Below are positions 7,598 to 14,585 of a stretch of 28,139 bases of DNA, in pieces. The position numbers and the translations under genes are program-made. This stretch comes from Hellea sp964472905 (GTDB taxonomy: Bacteria > Pseudomonadota > Alphaproteobacteria > Caulobacterales > Maricaulaceae). Location: positions 1 through 28,139 of the forward strand of contig CAYYMI010000036.1 in the NCBI GenBank assembly GCA_964472905.1, read 5' to 3'. Each line of letters starts with the position of its first letter. Position 1 is the first letter of the stretch. The notes under the pieces are model-generated. The model saw nothing but the letters and a program-made list of their open reading frames with translations, was not told the DNA's origin and did not search any database.

Positions 7598-7614
7598 TTT
7601 GACTTATGGTCAAA
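7598..7614. promoter_or_regulatory. Dyad TTTGAC-N5-GTCAAA before the GAF–LuxR gene
   Basis: TTTGAC (7598-7603) and GTCAAA (7609-7614) are perfect 6+6 inverted repeats with a 5-bp spacer, 48 bp before the regulator's ATG. The left arm includes TTGACT, a plausible -35. No good -10 stands at the right distance. A likely operator of an unknown factor. It is not the TAGGTA motif. Confidence 0.4.
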
Positions 7615-7661
7615 GGTGGAAATAAATGTGCTTTGGGGGCTTATAAAAGGACACGTCAGGC

Positions 7662-8447
7662 ATGTCAGAACAGGTAACGTCTCCGCAAAACCCTTTGCGA
7701 TTGGCTGCTTTGCGCGAGTTGAATATTCTCGATACTGAGACCGAGAAAGTTTATGATGATATCACCAAATTAACGGCAGATCTTTGTGAAACGCCTATAT
7801 GCTTAATCAGCTTAGTAGAAGAAGATCGGCAATGGTTCAAATCCGAGGTCGGGTTAGGGATTTGTGAGACGCCCATTGAGCAATCCATTTGCGCCCATGC
7901 GATTACGCAAAATGATTTCCTTGAAATCAGTGATACACATCTTGATTCTCGAACACAAAGTAATAGCCTATGTCAGGGCGATAAACCCATACGCTTTTAT
8001 GCTGGGGCTATACTCAGAACTTTGGAAGGATGGCCGTTGGGGACATTGTGTGTTCTCGACTATAAACCCCGTCAGATGAGCGATATTCAGCGCCGTATTT
8101 TAGACGTTCACGCCAAGAGCGTGACCCGTCAATTAGAATTGACAAAGGCGCTTATTCAAAAAGTTGGAAGTCGGTCAGAGGGCGAGAGTGATCAATTATT
8201 ATCTGAAGAGGAAAAAAAATTAAGGCAAACAACGCGTGCGCGATTTGAAACCCTGACGCGGCGCGAGAAAGAAGTCTTAGGGTTGATAGCGGGACATTCA
8301 TCAAGTCTGAACAGCAAACAAATCGCGCGGGAGCTTAATATTAGTTTCCGGACTGTGCACCACCACAGGGCGAGTATCATGTTAAAAATGAAAGTGGATT
8401 CTGTAGCTGAACTTATAGCGGTGAGTTTAAAAGCCAGAATATTTTAA
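7662..8447 (+). CDS. GAF-domain LuxR-type transcriptional regulator
   Basis: This 261-residue cytoplasmic regulator has an N-terminal GAF domain (about 12-165) with a typical opening (NPLRLAALRELNILDT) and core (LISLVEEDRQWFKSEVGL, SICAHAI, RFYAGAIL, LGTLCVLD). GAF domains sense small molecules, redox state or light through a bound cofactor. The C-terminal LuxR/GerE HTH spans about 195-258 (LTRREKEVLGLIAG, NSKQIARELNISFRTVHHHRASIMLKM). It has no receiver domain and no autoinducer domain. The ATG is preceded by AAGGA about 10 bases upstream. It interrupts the usual folK–rpoZ neighbourhood and is flanked by two matching palindromes and two terminators, suggesting autoregulation. The ligand is unknown. 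Confidence 0.85.
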   Translation: MSEQVTSPQNPLRLAALRELNILDTETEKVYDDITKLTADLCETPICLISLVEEDRQWFKSEVGLGICETPIEQSICAHAITQNDFLEISDTHLDSRTQSNSLCQGDKPIRFYAGAILRTLEGWPLGTLCVLDYKPRQMSDIQRRILDVHAKSVTRQLELTKALIQKVGSRSEGESDQLLSEEEKKLRQTTRARFETLTRREKEVLGLIAGHSSSLNSKQIARELNISFRTVHHHRASIMLKMKVDSVAELIAVSLKARIF

Positions 8448-8463
8448 TAGGTAAAATTGCCTA
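8448..8463. promoter_or_regulatory. Palindromic operator, TAGGTA-N4-TGCCTA (downstream copy)
   Basis: TAGGTA (8448-8453), AAAT, then TGCCTA (8458-8463) begin at the base after the regulator's stop codon. The architecture equals the copy at 7471-7486 with one mismatch. A third half-site TAGGTA overlaps at 8462-8467. A weak promoter, TTGCCT-N17-TATTTT (8457-8485), overlaps the right arm, so the site would sit at or near the -35 position. Confidence 0.5.
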
Positions 8464-8491
8464 GGTAATGATGCGGGTATATTTTTTATAA

Positions 8492-8578
8492 ATTTTCGAT
8501 AATGATGATTCTATCAGATGGAACACTGCGCCCCGTTCCAGATGTTTAGCCTGGCACTGGTGGAGTGCCAGGCTTTTT
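8492..8578 (+). ncRNA. Putative small RNA 2 downstream of the GAF–LuxR gene
   Basis: This is a non-coding segment between the TAGGTA operator and a strong terminator. It contains a GGAAC/GTTCC hairpin (8520-8524 with 8535-8539) whose 10-nt loop is C-rich (ACTGCGCCCC). Nucleotides 8525-8539 are complementary to sRNA 1 in two collinear blocks. C-rich loops are a recurring seed in alphaproteobacterial sRNAs. The assigned 5' end is a guess from the weak promoter at 8457-8485. The segment could be only the 3' UTR of the regulator gene, or an sRNA released from it. Confidence 0.35.
8548..8578 (+). terminator. Strong rho-independent terminator
   Basis: AGCCTGGCACT (8548-8558) and AGTGCCAGGCT (8564-8574) form a perfect 11-bp stem with a 5-nt loop (GGTGG). 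The T-run is at 8574-8578. It ends the regulator gene transcript and/or sRNA 2. Confidence 0.9.
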
Positions 8579-8605
8579 CATGCCGATGATACGCATTAAA
8601 GCGGC

Positions 8606-8634
8606 TTGCATCACGTTCAAAACTTGCCTATATA
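8606..8634 (+). promoter_or_regulatory. rpoZ promoter
   Basis: TTGCAT (8606-8611), a 17-bp spacer and TATATA (8629-8634) make a good sigma-70-type promoter downstream of the strong terminator at 8548-8578. The start would be near 8641, giving a leader of about 45 nt. Confidence 0.6.
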
Positions 8635-8647
8635 GCGGCTCGAATTC

Positions 8648-8669
8648 AGGCGGCCTTAGTCCGCCTTTT
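8648..8669 (+). promoter_or_regulatory. Hairpin in the rpoZ leader (attenuator-like)
   Basis: AGGCGG (8648-8653) and CCGCCT (8661-8666) pair around a 7-nt loop and run into TTTT, ending six bases before the rpoZ ribosome-binding site GGAGAG. It resembles a short intrinsic terminator, but placed inside the rpoZ leader. It could be a weak attenuator, a 5'-end stabiliser, or a back-up terminator for upstream transcription. Confidence 0.5.
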
Positions 8670-8685
8670 AGTATTGGAGAGCCCT

Positions 8686-9060
8686 ATGGCCCGCGTTACC
8701 GTTGAAGACTGTATTGAAAAAGTCGATAACCGCTTTGATTTGGTTTTATTAGCGGCGCACCGCTCCAGAAATATTTCCGCTGGCTCAGCTCTAACAATCG
8801 ATCGTGATAATGATAAGACACCCGTCGTGTCCTTACGCGAATTAGCGAATGAAACATTAGATCTTGATGATTTACGCGAAAGTCTTGTTGTCGGTCTTCA
8901 GCGCGTTATCACCGATGATGATATGCCTGATGAAGTCGAAGAGGCACCACTATTAGGTATTGAACACGGTGAAGCCCAGCCGCCTGCAGAGATGTCAGAG
9001 CAAGATTTGCTGCGTGCGCTTCAAAGTGACCGCGATAATGATAATTCAAGCAGGTTCTAA
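8686..9060 (+). CDS. rpoZ: RNA polymerase omega subunit
   Basis: This 124-residue omega subunit binds and chaperones beta' and, in proteobacteria, contributes a ppGpp site on RNA polymerase. It begins MARVTVEDC, followed by the conserved VDNRFDLVLLAAHRSRNIS. The ATG at 8686 is chosen over a TTG at 8674 because it restores the family N-terminus and stands five bases after GGAGAG. The acidic C-terminal extension (TDDDMPDEVEEAPLL and on to SDRDNDNSSRF) is longer than in E. coli but usual in alphaproteobacteria. It sits immediately before the ppGpp synthetase/hydrolase gene, as in many proteobacteria. Confidence 0.95.
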   Translation: MARVTVEDCIEKVDNRFDLVLLAAHRSRNISAGSALTIDRDNDKTPVVSLRELANETLDLDDLRESLVVGLQRVITDDDMPDEVEEAPLLGIEHGEAQPPAEMSEQDLLRALQSDRDNDNSSRF

Positions 9061-9093
9061 GAACGGTCATTTCGTTCTAAGTCAAGAATTTAT

Positions 9094-9119
9094 AAGCCGC
9101 CGTAAAAGGCGGTTTTTTT
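9094..9119 (+). terminator. Terminator between rpoZ and rsh
   Basis: CCGCC (9097-9101) and GGCGG (9108-9112) with loop GTAAAA are followed by seven Ts. Two A–T pairs and one wobble extend the stem. A second small hairpin (AGAACG/CGTTCT, 9060-9078) begins at the rpoZ stop codon. Confidence 0.85.
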
Positions 9120-9155
9120 ATAGCTGATATTGTCAAAACCCCCTATATCCATGGT

Positions 9156-11381
9156 GTGAACAAGCCTGCAAATATCAAATCGGCCCTGCCGAGTAAGGGA
9201 CAGACTTATCTGCGCCAATTTGAATTAGTGGATTTAGTACGGGCTTATGATCCTTCTGTTGATGAAGCTTTACTGAATAAAGCCTATATTTTTTCTGTTA
9301 AGGCTCATGGCTCTCAAATGCGCCATTCAGGGGATCCGTATTACGCGCACCCTATTCAAGTGGCTGGGATATTAGCGGGATTACACCTTGATGTGGCCAG
9401 CATATGCACGGCGCTTTTGCATGATGTGCTTGAGGATACAGATACGAGCTTTGAAGATTTGGCCCGAGAATTTACGCCAGAAATAGCTCAATTAGTTCAA
9501 GGCGTGACCAAACTTGGGAATTTAGAGCTCTCACCCAATGCAACGCGCGAGACAGCGCAGGCTGAGAATTTTCAAAAATTTGTGCTTGCCATGAGTAAAG
9601 ATGTAAGGGTGTTGCTCGTTAAAATGTGTGACCGTCTTCATAATATGCGCACATTGCATTTTCACCCCAAAGCAGAATCGCGCGAACGTATAGCGCGAGA
9701 AACGCTCGAAATTTATGCCCCATTGGCGCGGCGCGTAGGTGTCGATCAAATTTGTTCTGAACTAGAAGATTTATCTTTTCGTCACCTAAATCCATCAGCT
9801 TTTGAGAGTATCACAAAACGGCTCGAAGCGTGGAGGTCTGACCAAAAACTTGCGATATCAGACATGTCGATTGCCCTTCGCGATCTTATGGAAGATACAC
9901 AAATTAACGCCCGTATATATGGCCGCGAGAAACGTGCCTATGCAATTTGGCGAAAGCTTCAACGCCAAGGTATTTCTTTTGATGATGTCGCTGATATTTT
10001 CGCCTTTCGTTTAATTGTTACAAATCCAGAGGATTGCTACCGTGTTCTTGGCGTTCTCCACCGGGTTTATAGATGCGTGCCAGGCAGGTTTAGGGATTTT
10101 ATTTCAGTCCCAAAACCAAATGGCTACCGGTCTTTGCAAACGACCATATTGTCTGATGATAATCGCCGCGTAGAAATTCAGATTCGCACTGAACGCATGG
10201 AAGATGTTGCTGAACGCGGCGTGGCGGCTCATTGGGCTTACAAAGACAATAGCTATGCTTATGATCCTGAGATGGCCAAGGCTAGCGGGGGCGATCCGCT
10301 TCGGCGTATTCGTCCGTTGGTTGAAATGATGGAACAAAGCGGGGATGCGGACGAGTTTTTGGAACATGCCAAATTGGAAATGTTCACCGACCAGGTTTTT
10401 ACCTTCACGCCCAAGGGCGATTTAATAGCCTTGCCGCGCGGTGCAACCCCAATAGATTTTGCTTATGCCGTCCATACTAAAATCGGGGATACTTGTATTG
10501 GCGCGATTATTAATGGCCGCGAAGTTCCGCTTCGAACGCGGCTTGGCAATGGTGATGTCGTCAAGGTTATTCGCGGTGGTCAGCCAGAAGCGCAGAAAGA
10601 TTGGGAAAATATGGTCGTGACGGGTAAAGCCCGCTCGGCACTGCGCCGCCTAACGCGTGAAGGTGAGGCCGATGAATTTCGCCGTATCGGAACCATGTTG
10701 GCAGATCATGCCTTTGCGCGTGAGAGTAAAGACTTTAGTGAAAGCGCACTAACAGACGCGCTTAAGCGTCTGGGCTATGATGAAGCAGACGCTCTTTATG
10801 AAGGTTTAGGCCGAGGCGATCTATCCATCCGAAAATTTATGAATGCTGTTTTCCCCGGACGAGATAGCACAAAAGCGATTGCAGATTATTCCAGACGGGA
10901 CATTATTGATGATAATACGGCCCGTTTATATGTTAAAGGTGAGGGTTTACGCAGTGGGGTCTCCATGCATTTAGCCAGTTGTTGTTCTCCTATACCCGGG
11001 GACCGAATTGTGGGTTATCAATCTATTGGCCGTGGTGTCGATATTCATACAATCGATTGCGAAACTTTGGCAGGGCTCGAAGATAATCAAGATCGCTGGC
11101 TTGATCTTGGCTGGCGGCGTGCGGCGGCGCAAACAGCTTCAAAAGGCCGTATTAGCATAACAGTAGAGCATATTCCCGGAGCTTTGGCAGATGTGACGAA
11201 AATCGTCGGCGAAGCGCTTGGTAATATCACGAATATTAAAACCATGTCCCGGAGTTCGACGTTCTTTGATATGGTCCTGGATGTTGAAGTTACGGATAAT
11301 CGGCATTTAATACAAATTCTTGCGGCTCTGCGGGCAAGTGCCTATGTGGTCTCTGCAAAACGGACTCGCGCTGAGTCGTAA
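9156..11381 (+). CDS. spoT: Bifunctional (p)ppGpp synthetase/hydrolase (Rsh/SpoT)
   Basis: This 741-residue long Rsh protein sets (p)ppGpp levels in the stringent response. The N-terminal HD hydrolase is intact: H65 (YYAHP), HD 89-90 (LLHDVLEDT) and D159 (KMCDRLHNMRT). The synthetase domain is also intact: YGREKRAYAIW, RFRD 311-314 (the basic RxKD-like motif of bifunctional enzymes rather than the acidic ExDD of RelA), GYRSLQ with Y324, and EIQIRT 340-345. TGS (about 400-465), a zinc-finger-like LASCCSPIPGDRIVGY region, and a C-terminal ACT domain follow. The start is a GTG with no Shine–Dalgarno sequence. No in-frame alternative lies nearby. It heads the run to recO, 20 bp from pyrE. Confidence 0.95.
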   Translation: MNKPANIKSALPSKGQTYLRQFELVDLVRAYDPSVDEALLNKAYIFSVKAHGSQMRHSGDPYYAHPIQVAGILAGLHLDVASICTALLHDVLEDTDTSFEDLAREFTPEIAQLVQGVTKLGNLELSPNATRETAQAENFQKFVLAMSKDVRVLLVKMCDRLHNMRTLHFHPKAESRERIARETLEIYAPLARRVGVDQICSELEDLSFRHLNPSAFESITKRLEAWRSDQKLAISDMSIALRDLMEDTQINARIYGREKRAYAIWRKLQRQGISFDDVADIFAFRLIVTNPEDCYRVLGVLHRVYRCVPGRFRDFISVPKPNGYRSLQTTILSDDNRRVEIQIRTERMEDVAERGVAAHWAYKDNSYAYDPEMAKASGGDPLRRIRPLVEMMEQSGDADEFLEHAKLEMFTDQVFTFTPKGDLIALPRGATPIDFAYAVHTKIGDTCIGAIINGREVPLRTRLGNGDVVKVIRGGQPEAQKDWENMVVTGKARSALRRLTREGEADEFRRIGTMLADHAFARESKDFSESALTDALKRLGYDEADALYEGLGRGDLSIRKFMNAVFPGRDSTKAIADYSRRDIIDDNTARLYVKGEGLRSGVSMHLASCCSPIPGDRIVGYQSIGRGVDIHTIDCETLAGLEDNQDRWLDLGWRRAAAQTASKGRISITVEHIPGALADVTKIVGEALGNITNIKTMSRSSTFFDMVLDVEVTDNRHLIQILAALRASAYVVSAKRTRAES

Positions 11382-11400
11382 ATGAAAACTGGAATACCTC

Positions 11401-11985
11401 ATGAATACAGATGAAGTTTTAGACGTTTTTCGAGAAGCGGGAGCGTTGCTTGAGGGGCATTTTATTTTGTCGTCAGGCCGGCGCAGTTCTGTCTTTTTAC
11501 AAAAAGCCCTCATTTTTAAAAACCCTGTTTTAACATCAAAACTTTGCAAAGCTTTGGCTGATAAAGTGAGAGCGACCTTGGATGTCCAGCCCGATATCAT
11601 TGTGGCGCCGGCTATGGGCGGGGTTATTCCGGGCTATGAAACGGCGCGTCATATGGGACTTGAGTCGATTTTTGTAGAACGGGAAGAGGGTGAATTTACC
11701 TTACGCCGAGGCTTTACATTAAAAACAAATCAAAAAGTTCTAATGGTTGAAGATATTGTGACAACAGGGTTGTCGTCTCGTGAATGTATTGCATCCATGA
11801 ACAAAACGGGCGCAAATGTTATTGCAGGCGCGTGTTTGTTTGACCGTTCAAACGGTACGGCTGATATTGGCGTACCTTTGGTGAGTTTGGCTGCGCGAAA
11901 ATTCCCGGATTATGATCCAGATGACCTTCCTGAAAATCTTGCGAAATTACCTGCGATAAAACCTGGCAGTCGAGGCCTTAAGTAA
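11401..11985 (+). CDS. pyrE: Orotate phosphoribosyltransferase
   Basis: This 194-residue type I PRTase makes OMP from orotate and PRPP in pyrimidine synthesis. The PRPP-binding loop VLMVEDIVTTGLSS has its two acidic residues at 117-118. GHFILSSGRRSS, where the family has substrate-binding residues, is near the start, and PAMGGVIPGYETAR is typical. It starts 20 bp after rsh. Its stop overlaps the pdxJ start by one base (TAATG), so coupling is likely. Position after rsh is a conserved alphaproteobacterial arrangement. Confidence 0.94.
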   Translation: MNTDEVLDVFREAGALLEGHFILSSGRRSSVFLQKALIFKNPVLTSKLCKALADKVRATLDVQPDIIVAPAMGGVIPGYETARHMGLESIFVEREEGEFTLRRGFTLKTNQKVLMVEDIVTTGLSSRECIASMNKTGANVIAGACLFDRSNGTADIGVPLVSLAARKFPDYDPDDLPENLAKLPAIKPGSRGLK

Positions 11986-12743
11986 TGCCTAAAGCCTTAC
12001 CGCGTTTGGGAGTTAATATTGATCATATTGCGACCATAAGAAATGCGCGGGGCGGAGAACACCCTGACCCTGTTGCAGGCGCCTGGGCGGCGATACAAGC
12101 GGGGGCTGACGGGATTACGGCGCATTTACGTGAAGACCGTCGCCACATACGCGATGATGATATGGAAAGGTTACAGGCCTTATGTGACAGTGAAAATATT
12201 CCGCTGAATATGGAAATGGCTGCGACTGATGAGATGCGTGATATTGCGCTGCGACTTAATCCAAAAGCCGTGTGTATTGTTCCCGAACGGCGTGAAGAAC
12301 GTACAACAGAAGGCGGGCTTGATGTTGCAGGTCAACATAACCGACTCGTCCCAATCATTAGAGCTTTAAATGATGCGGGGTCTCGCGTGTCTCTTTTTAT
12401 CGAAGCTGTTACACATCAAATACAGGCCGCGGCTCGCACGGATGCCAAAGTTGTCGAGTTTCATACCGGCGCTTACGCCCATGCACTCGACGAGGAAGAT
12501 CAAAAATTAGCTGATGAAATTTTAACAAGTTTGAAAGCTGGCGCAAAACTCGCCCATTCATTGGGATTAGAAGTGCATTTCGGTCATGGATTGACATTTG
12601 ATAATGTTGCCCCAATCGCGGCTATACCGGAGGGCATGGAGCTCAATATAGGACATTTTATTATTGGCGAAGCCGTCTTTCTCGGTTTAGAAGCTGTCAT
12701 TTCAGAAATGCGAAGTTTGACATCAGAGGTTAGGGCGTCATGA
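11985..12743 (+). CDS. pdxJ: Pyridoxine 5'-phosphate synthase
   Basis: This 252-residue TIM-barrel enzyme condenses 1-deoxy-D-xylulose 5-phosphate with 3-amino-1-hydroxyacetone phosphate to give pyridoxine 5'-phosphate. Family hallmarks: LGVNIDHIATIRNARGG at the N-terminus, ITAHLREDRRHI, NMEMA, VCIVPERREERTTEGGLDV, VEFHTGAYAHA, VHFGHGLTFDNV and LNIGHFIIGEAVFLGL. It overlaps both neighbours (TAATG with pyrE, ATGA with acpS). The pdxJ–acpS–lepB–rnc–era–recO order is classic for proteobacteria. Confidence 0.97.
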   Translation: MPKALPRLGVNIDHIATIRNARGGEHPDPVAGAWAAIQAGADGITAHLREDRRHIRDDDMERLQALCDSENIPLNMEMAATDEMRDIALRLNPKAVCIVPERREERTTEGGLDVAGQHNRLVPIIRALNDAGSRVSLFIEAVTHQIQAAARTDAKVVEFHTGAYAHALDEEDQKLADEILTSLKAGAKLAHSLGLEVHFGHGLTFDNVAPIAAIPEGMELNIGHFIIGEAVFLGLEAVISEMRSLTSEVRAS

Positions 12744-13138
12744 TTTTAGGGATTGGGACTGATATTTGCGATATTACGCGTATTGAAGAGATGATTGAAA
12801 AATTTGGCCAACGGTTTTTAGATAAAACGTTCACTTCGCATGAGCAATCATATTGCGAACCAAAATCCAGTAAAGGGTCGTCATATGCCAAGCGATTTGC
12901 GGCTAAAGAAGCTGTAGCCAAAGCCCTCGCAACGACTAATTCCGGGGCATTGTCATGGACAGATGTTGAGGTCAAAAATGATCCATCTGGCCGTCCGAGC
13001 GTTACCTTACACGGCGGAGCCTTACAGCGATTAAACGCCAAAACACCCAATGGACATGAGGCGCGAGTTTATCTAAGCCTGTCAGATGATTATCCTTATG
13101 CAACGGCCTATGCGATAATCGAAGCACATAAGACTTAA
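12740..13138 (+). CDS. acpS: Holo-[acyl-carrier-protein] synthase
   Basis: This 132-residue enzyme transfers 4'-phosphopantetheine from CoA to the serine of apo-ACP, activating fatty-acid synthesis. The magnesium-binding D8 (GIGTDICDI) and the E57 region (KRFAAKEAVAKAL) are intact, and PSGRPSVTL is the conserved third motif. The length is typical of the AcpS-type trimeric enzymes. It overlaps pdxJ by four bases (ATGA). Confidence 0.95.
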   Translation: MILGIGTDICDITRIEEMIEKFGQRFLDKTFTSHEQSYCEPKSSKGSSYAKRFAAKEAVAKALATTNSGALSWTDVEVKNDPSGRPSVTLHGGALQRLNAKTPNGHEARVYLSLSDDYPYATAYAIIEAHKT

Positions 13139-13143
13139 AACAT

Positions 13144-13899
13144 ATGGCGAAAAAAAAGAGCGTACCGGGTAATCCCCTGTTTGAAACGATTTCGACAATC
13201 GTTTGGGCGTTAGCAATTGCCTTGGTTCTAAGGACATTTTTATTCCAACCGTTTCATATCCCGTCGGGGTCTATGTTACCAGGTTTGGTAAAGGGTGATT
13301 ATATCATCACGACAAAATATTCGCTTGGGTATGGCCGTCATGCGGCCACGCCTTTGCCATTTCCTGTTAAAAAGGGACGTTTATTTGAACGAGAGCCTGA
13401 AAGAGGAGATGTCCTTGTTTTTCGTCCTGAAGGACAGACTAAAAACTTCATCAAGCGGCTCATTGGGTTGCCTGGGGATCAGGTTCAAATGAAAGATGGT
13501 AGGTTATTGATAAATGGAAGTGCTATTGCCGCCGAAAAAATTGGAGAAGAAAATTTTTCCAATCAATTTAATCGCAAAATATTAGCCGATATTTGGTCAG
13601 AGTCATTTGGAACTGATCAATCACACCTTATTTATGACACTCAAGAAAACGGCCCTGCGGATAATACAAGTGTTTATACGGTACCGGCAGGTCATTACTT
13701 TATGATGGGTGATAACCGAGACCATTCAGGGGATAGCAGGATGTCCGTTAGCGGCGGCGGCGCGGGTTATGTTCCGGCTGAAAATTTGATGGGAAAAGCA
13801 GAGTTTATTTTGCTATCCGTCAATAATGATTTTGCTCTTTTTAAACCGTGGACATGGGCCAATATGCGTGGCTCACGTTTTTTCAAAGCTATAAAATGA
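13144..13899 (+). CDS. lepB: Signal peptidase I
   Basis: This 251-residue inner-membrane serine protease removes signal peptides from exported proteins. It has one N-terminal membrane segment (about 15-32) after a basic KKK start. The catalytic dyad is S43 (IPSGSMLPG) and K104 (FIKRLIGLPGDQV). Downstream boxes include YFMMGDNRDHSGDSR. It starts five bases after acpS and its stop overlaps rnc by four bases (ATGA). Likely clients in this window are the OMP and the transglycosylase. Confidence 0.95.
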   Translation: MAKKKSVPGNPLFETISTIVWALAIALVLRTFLFQPFHIPSGSMLPGLVKGDYIITTKYSLGYGRHAATPLPFPVKKGRLFEREPERGDVLVFRPEGQTKNFIKRLIGLPGDQVQMKDGRLLINGSAIAAEKIGEENFSNQFNRKILADIWSESFGTDQSHLIYDTQENGPADNTSVYTVPAGHYFMMGDNRDHSGDSRMSVSGGGAGYVPAENLMGKAEFILLSVNNDFALFKPWTWANMRGSRFFKAIK

Positions 13900-14585
13900 G
13901 CGTTAAATATCGTAGATTGGGGGGGTTAGAAGAGCGTATAGGTTATGTCTTTATGGATAAGGCTCTAGCGCTTAGAGCTTTAACCCATAGTTCCTTCGGG
14001 GATGGCCGCAAAGAGGTTCAAGACAATGAACGGTTAGAGTTTTTAGGAGATCGCGTTCTTGGCCTTCTGACAGCAGAAAAACTTTTTACATTAAGTCCAG
14101 GCGATGAAGGCGCGATGGCACGCCGTCTTAATGCACTTGTTCGCAAAGAAACATGCGCCCGTATTGCGCGCAGCTTAGGGGTTGGTGAGGCCCTTGAGAT
14201 TTCTCCAAGTGAAGAAAAGCAAGGGGGGCGCGAAAAAGTTTCAATCTTAGGCGATGCCTGTGAAGCTTTACTGGCGGCGATTTATCTAGATGGCGGATTT
14301 GAGGCCGCTAAAATATTCTTTGAGACCCATTGGCAACAAGACCTTCAAACGGTGACAGCGGCGTCTATGAAGGACCCCAAAACAGCGTTACAAGAAAAAG
14401 CAGCAAGCCAGGGTGGAGAGCAACCTGTTTATTCTATTTTAGAACAATCAGGTCCTGATCACAGACCCCTTTTTGTGGTTGAAGTCGGCGTTAAGAATAT
14501 TGGATCTGCTAAGGGCTCTGGAAAATCGAAAAAAGACGCAGAGCGTTACGCCGCGCTTCATCTTCTTGAAAATTGGCCTTCATGA
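13896..14585 (+). CDS. rnc: Ribonuclease III
   Basis: This 229-residue dsRNA endonuclease processes rRNA and many mRNAs. The catalytic domain has the signature NERLEFLGDRVLGL with its acidic pair, and the second acidic set in LGDACEALLAAIYLDGG. A dsRNA-binding domain (about 155-227) starts at DPKTALQEKAASQGG and ends KGSGKSKKDAERYAALHLL. I chose the ATG at 13896, which overlaps the lepB stop (ATGA), over an upstream in-frame ATG at 13848 that lies within lepB and adds residues not expected in the family. It overlaps era by four bases. Confidence 0.95.
   Translation: MSVKYRRLGGLEERIGYVFMDKALALRALTHSSFGDGRKEVQDNERLEFLGDRVLGLLTAEKLFTLSPGDEGAMARRLNALVRKETCARIARSLGVGEALEISPSEEKQGGREKVSILGDACEALLAAIYLDGGFEAAKIFFETHWQQDLQTVTAASMKDPKTALQEKAASQGGEQPVYSILEQSGPDHRPLFVVEVGVKNIGSAKGSGKSKKDAERYAALHLLENWPS

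Noticed and set aside
7469..8578. Mobile element with terminal inverted repeats carrying the LuxR-type gene
   Set aside because: The TAGGTA palindromes are in the same arrangement on both sides. Only a 10-mer is inverted. No target-site duplication and no transposase or integrase gene is visible.
13848..13895. Longer RNase III N-terminus from the upstream ATG
   Set aside because: The extra 16 residues overlap lepB and are unlike RNase III. The ATG at 13896 overlaps the lepB stop in the common ATGA way.
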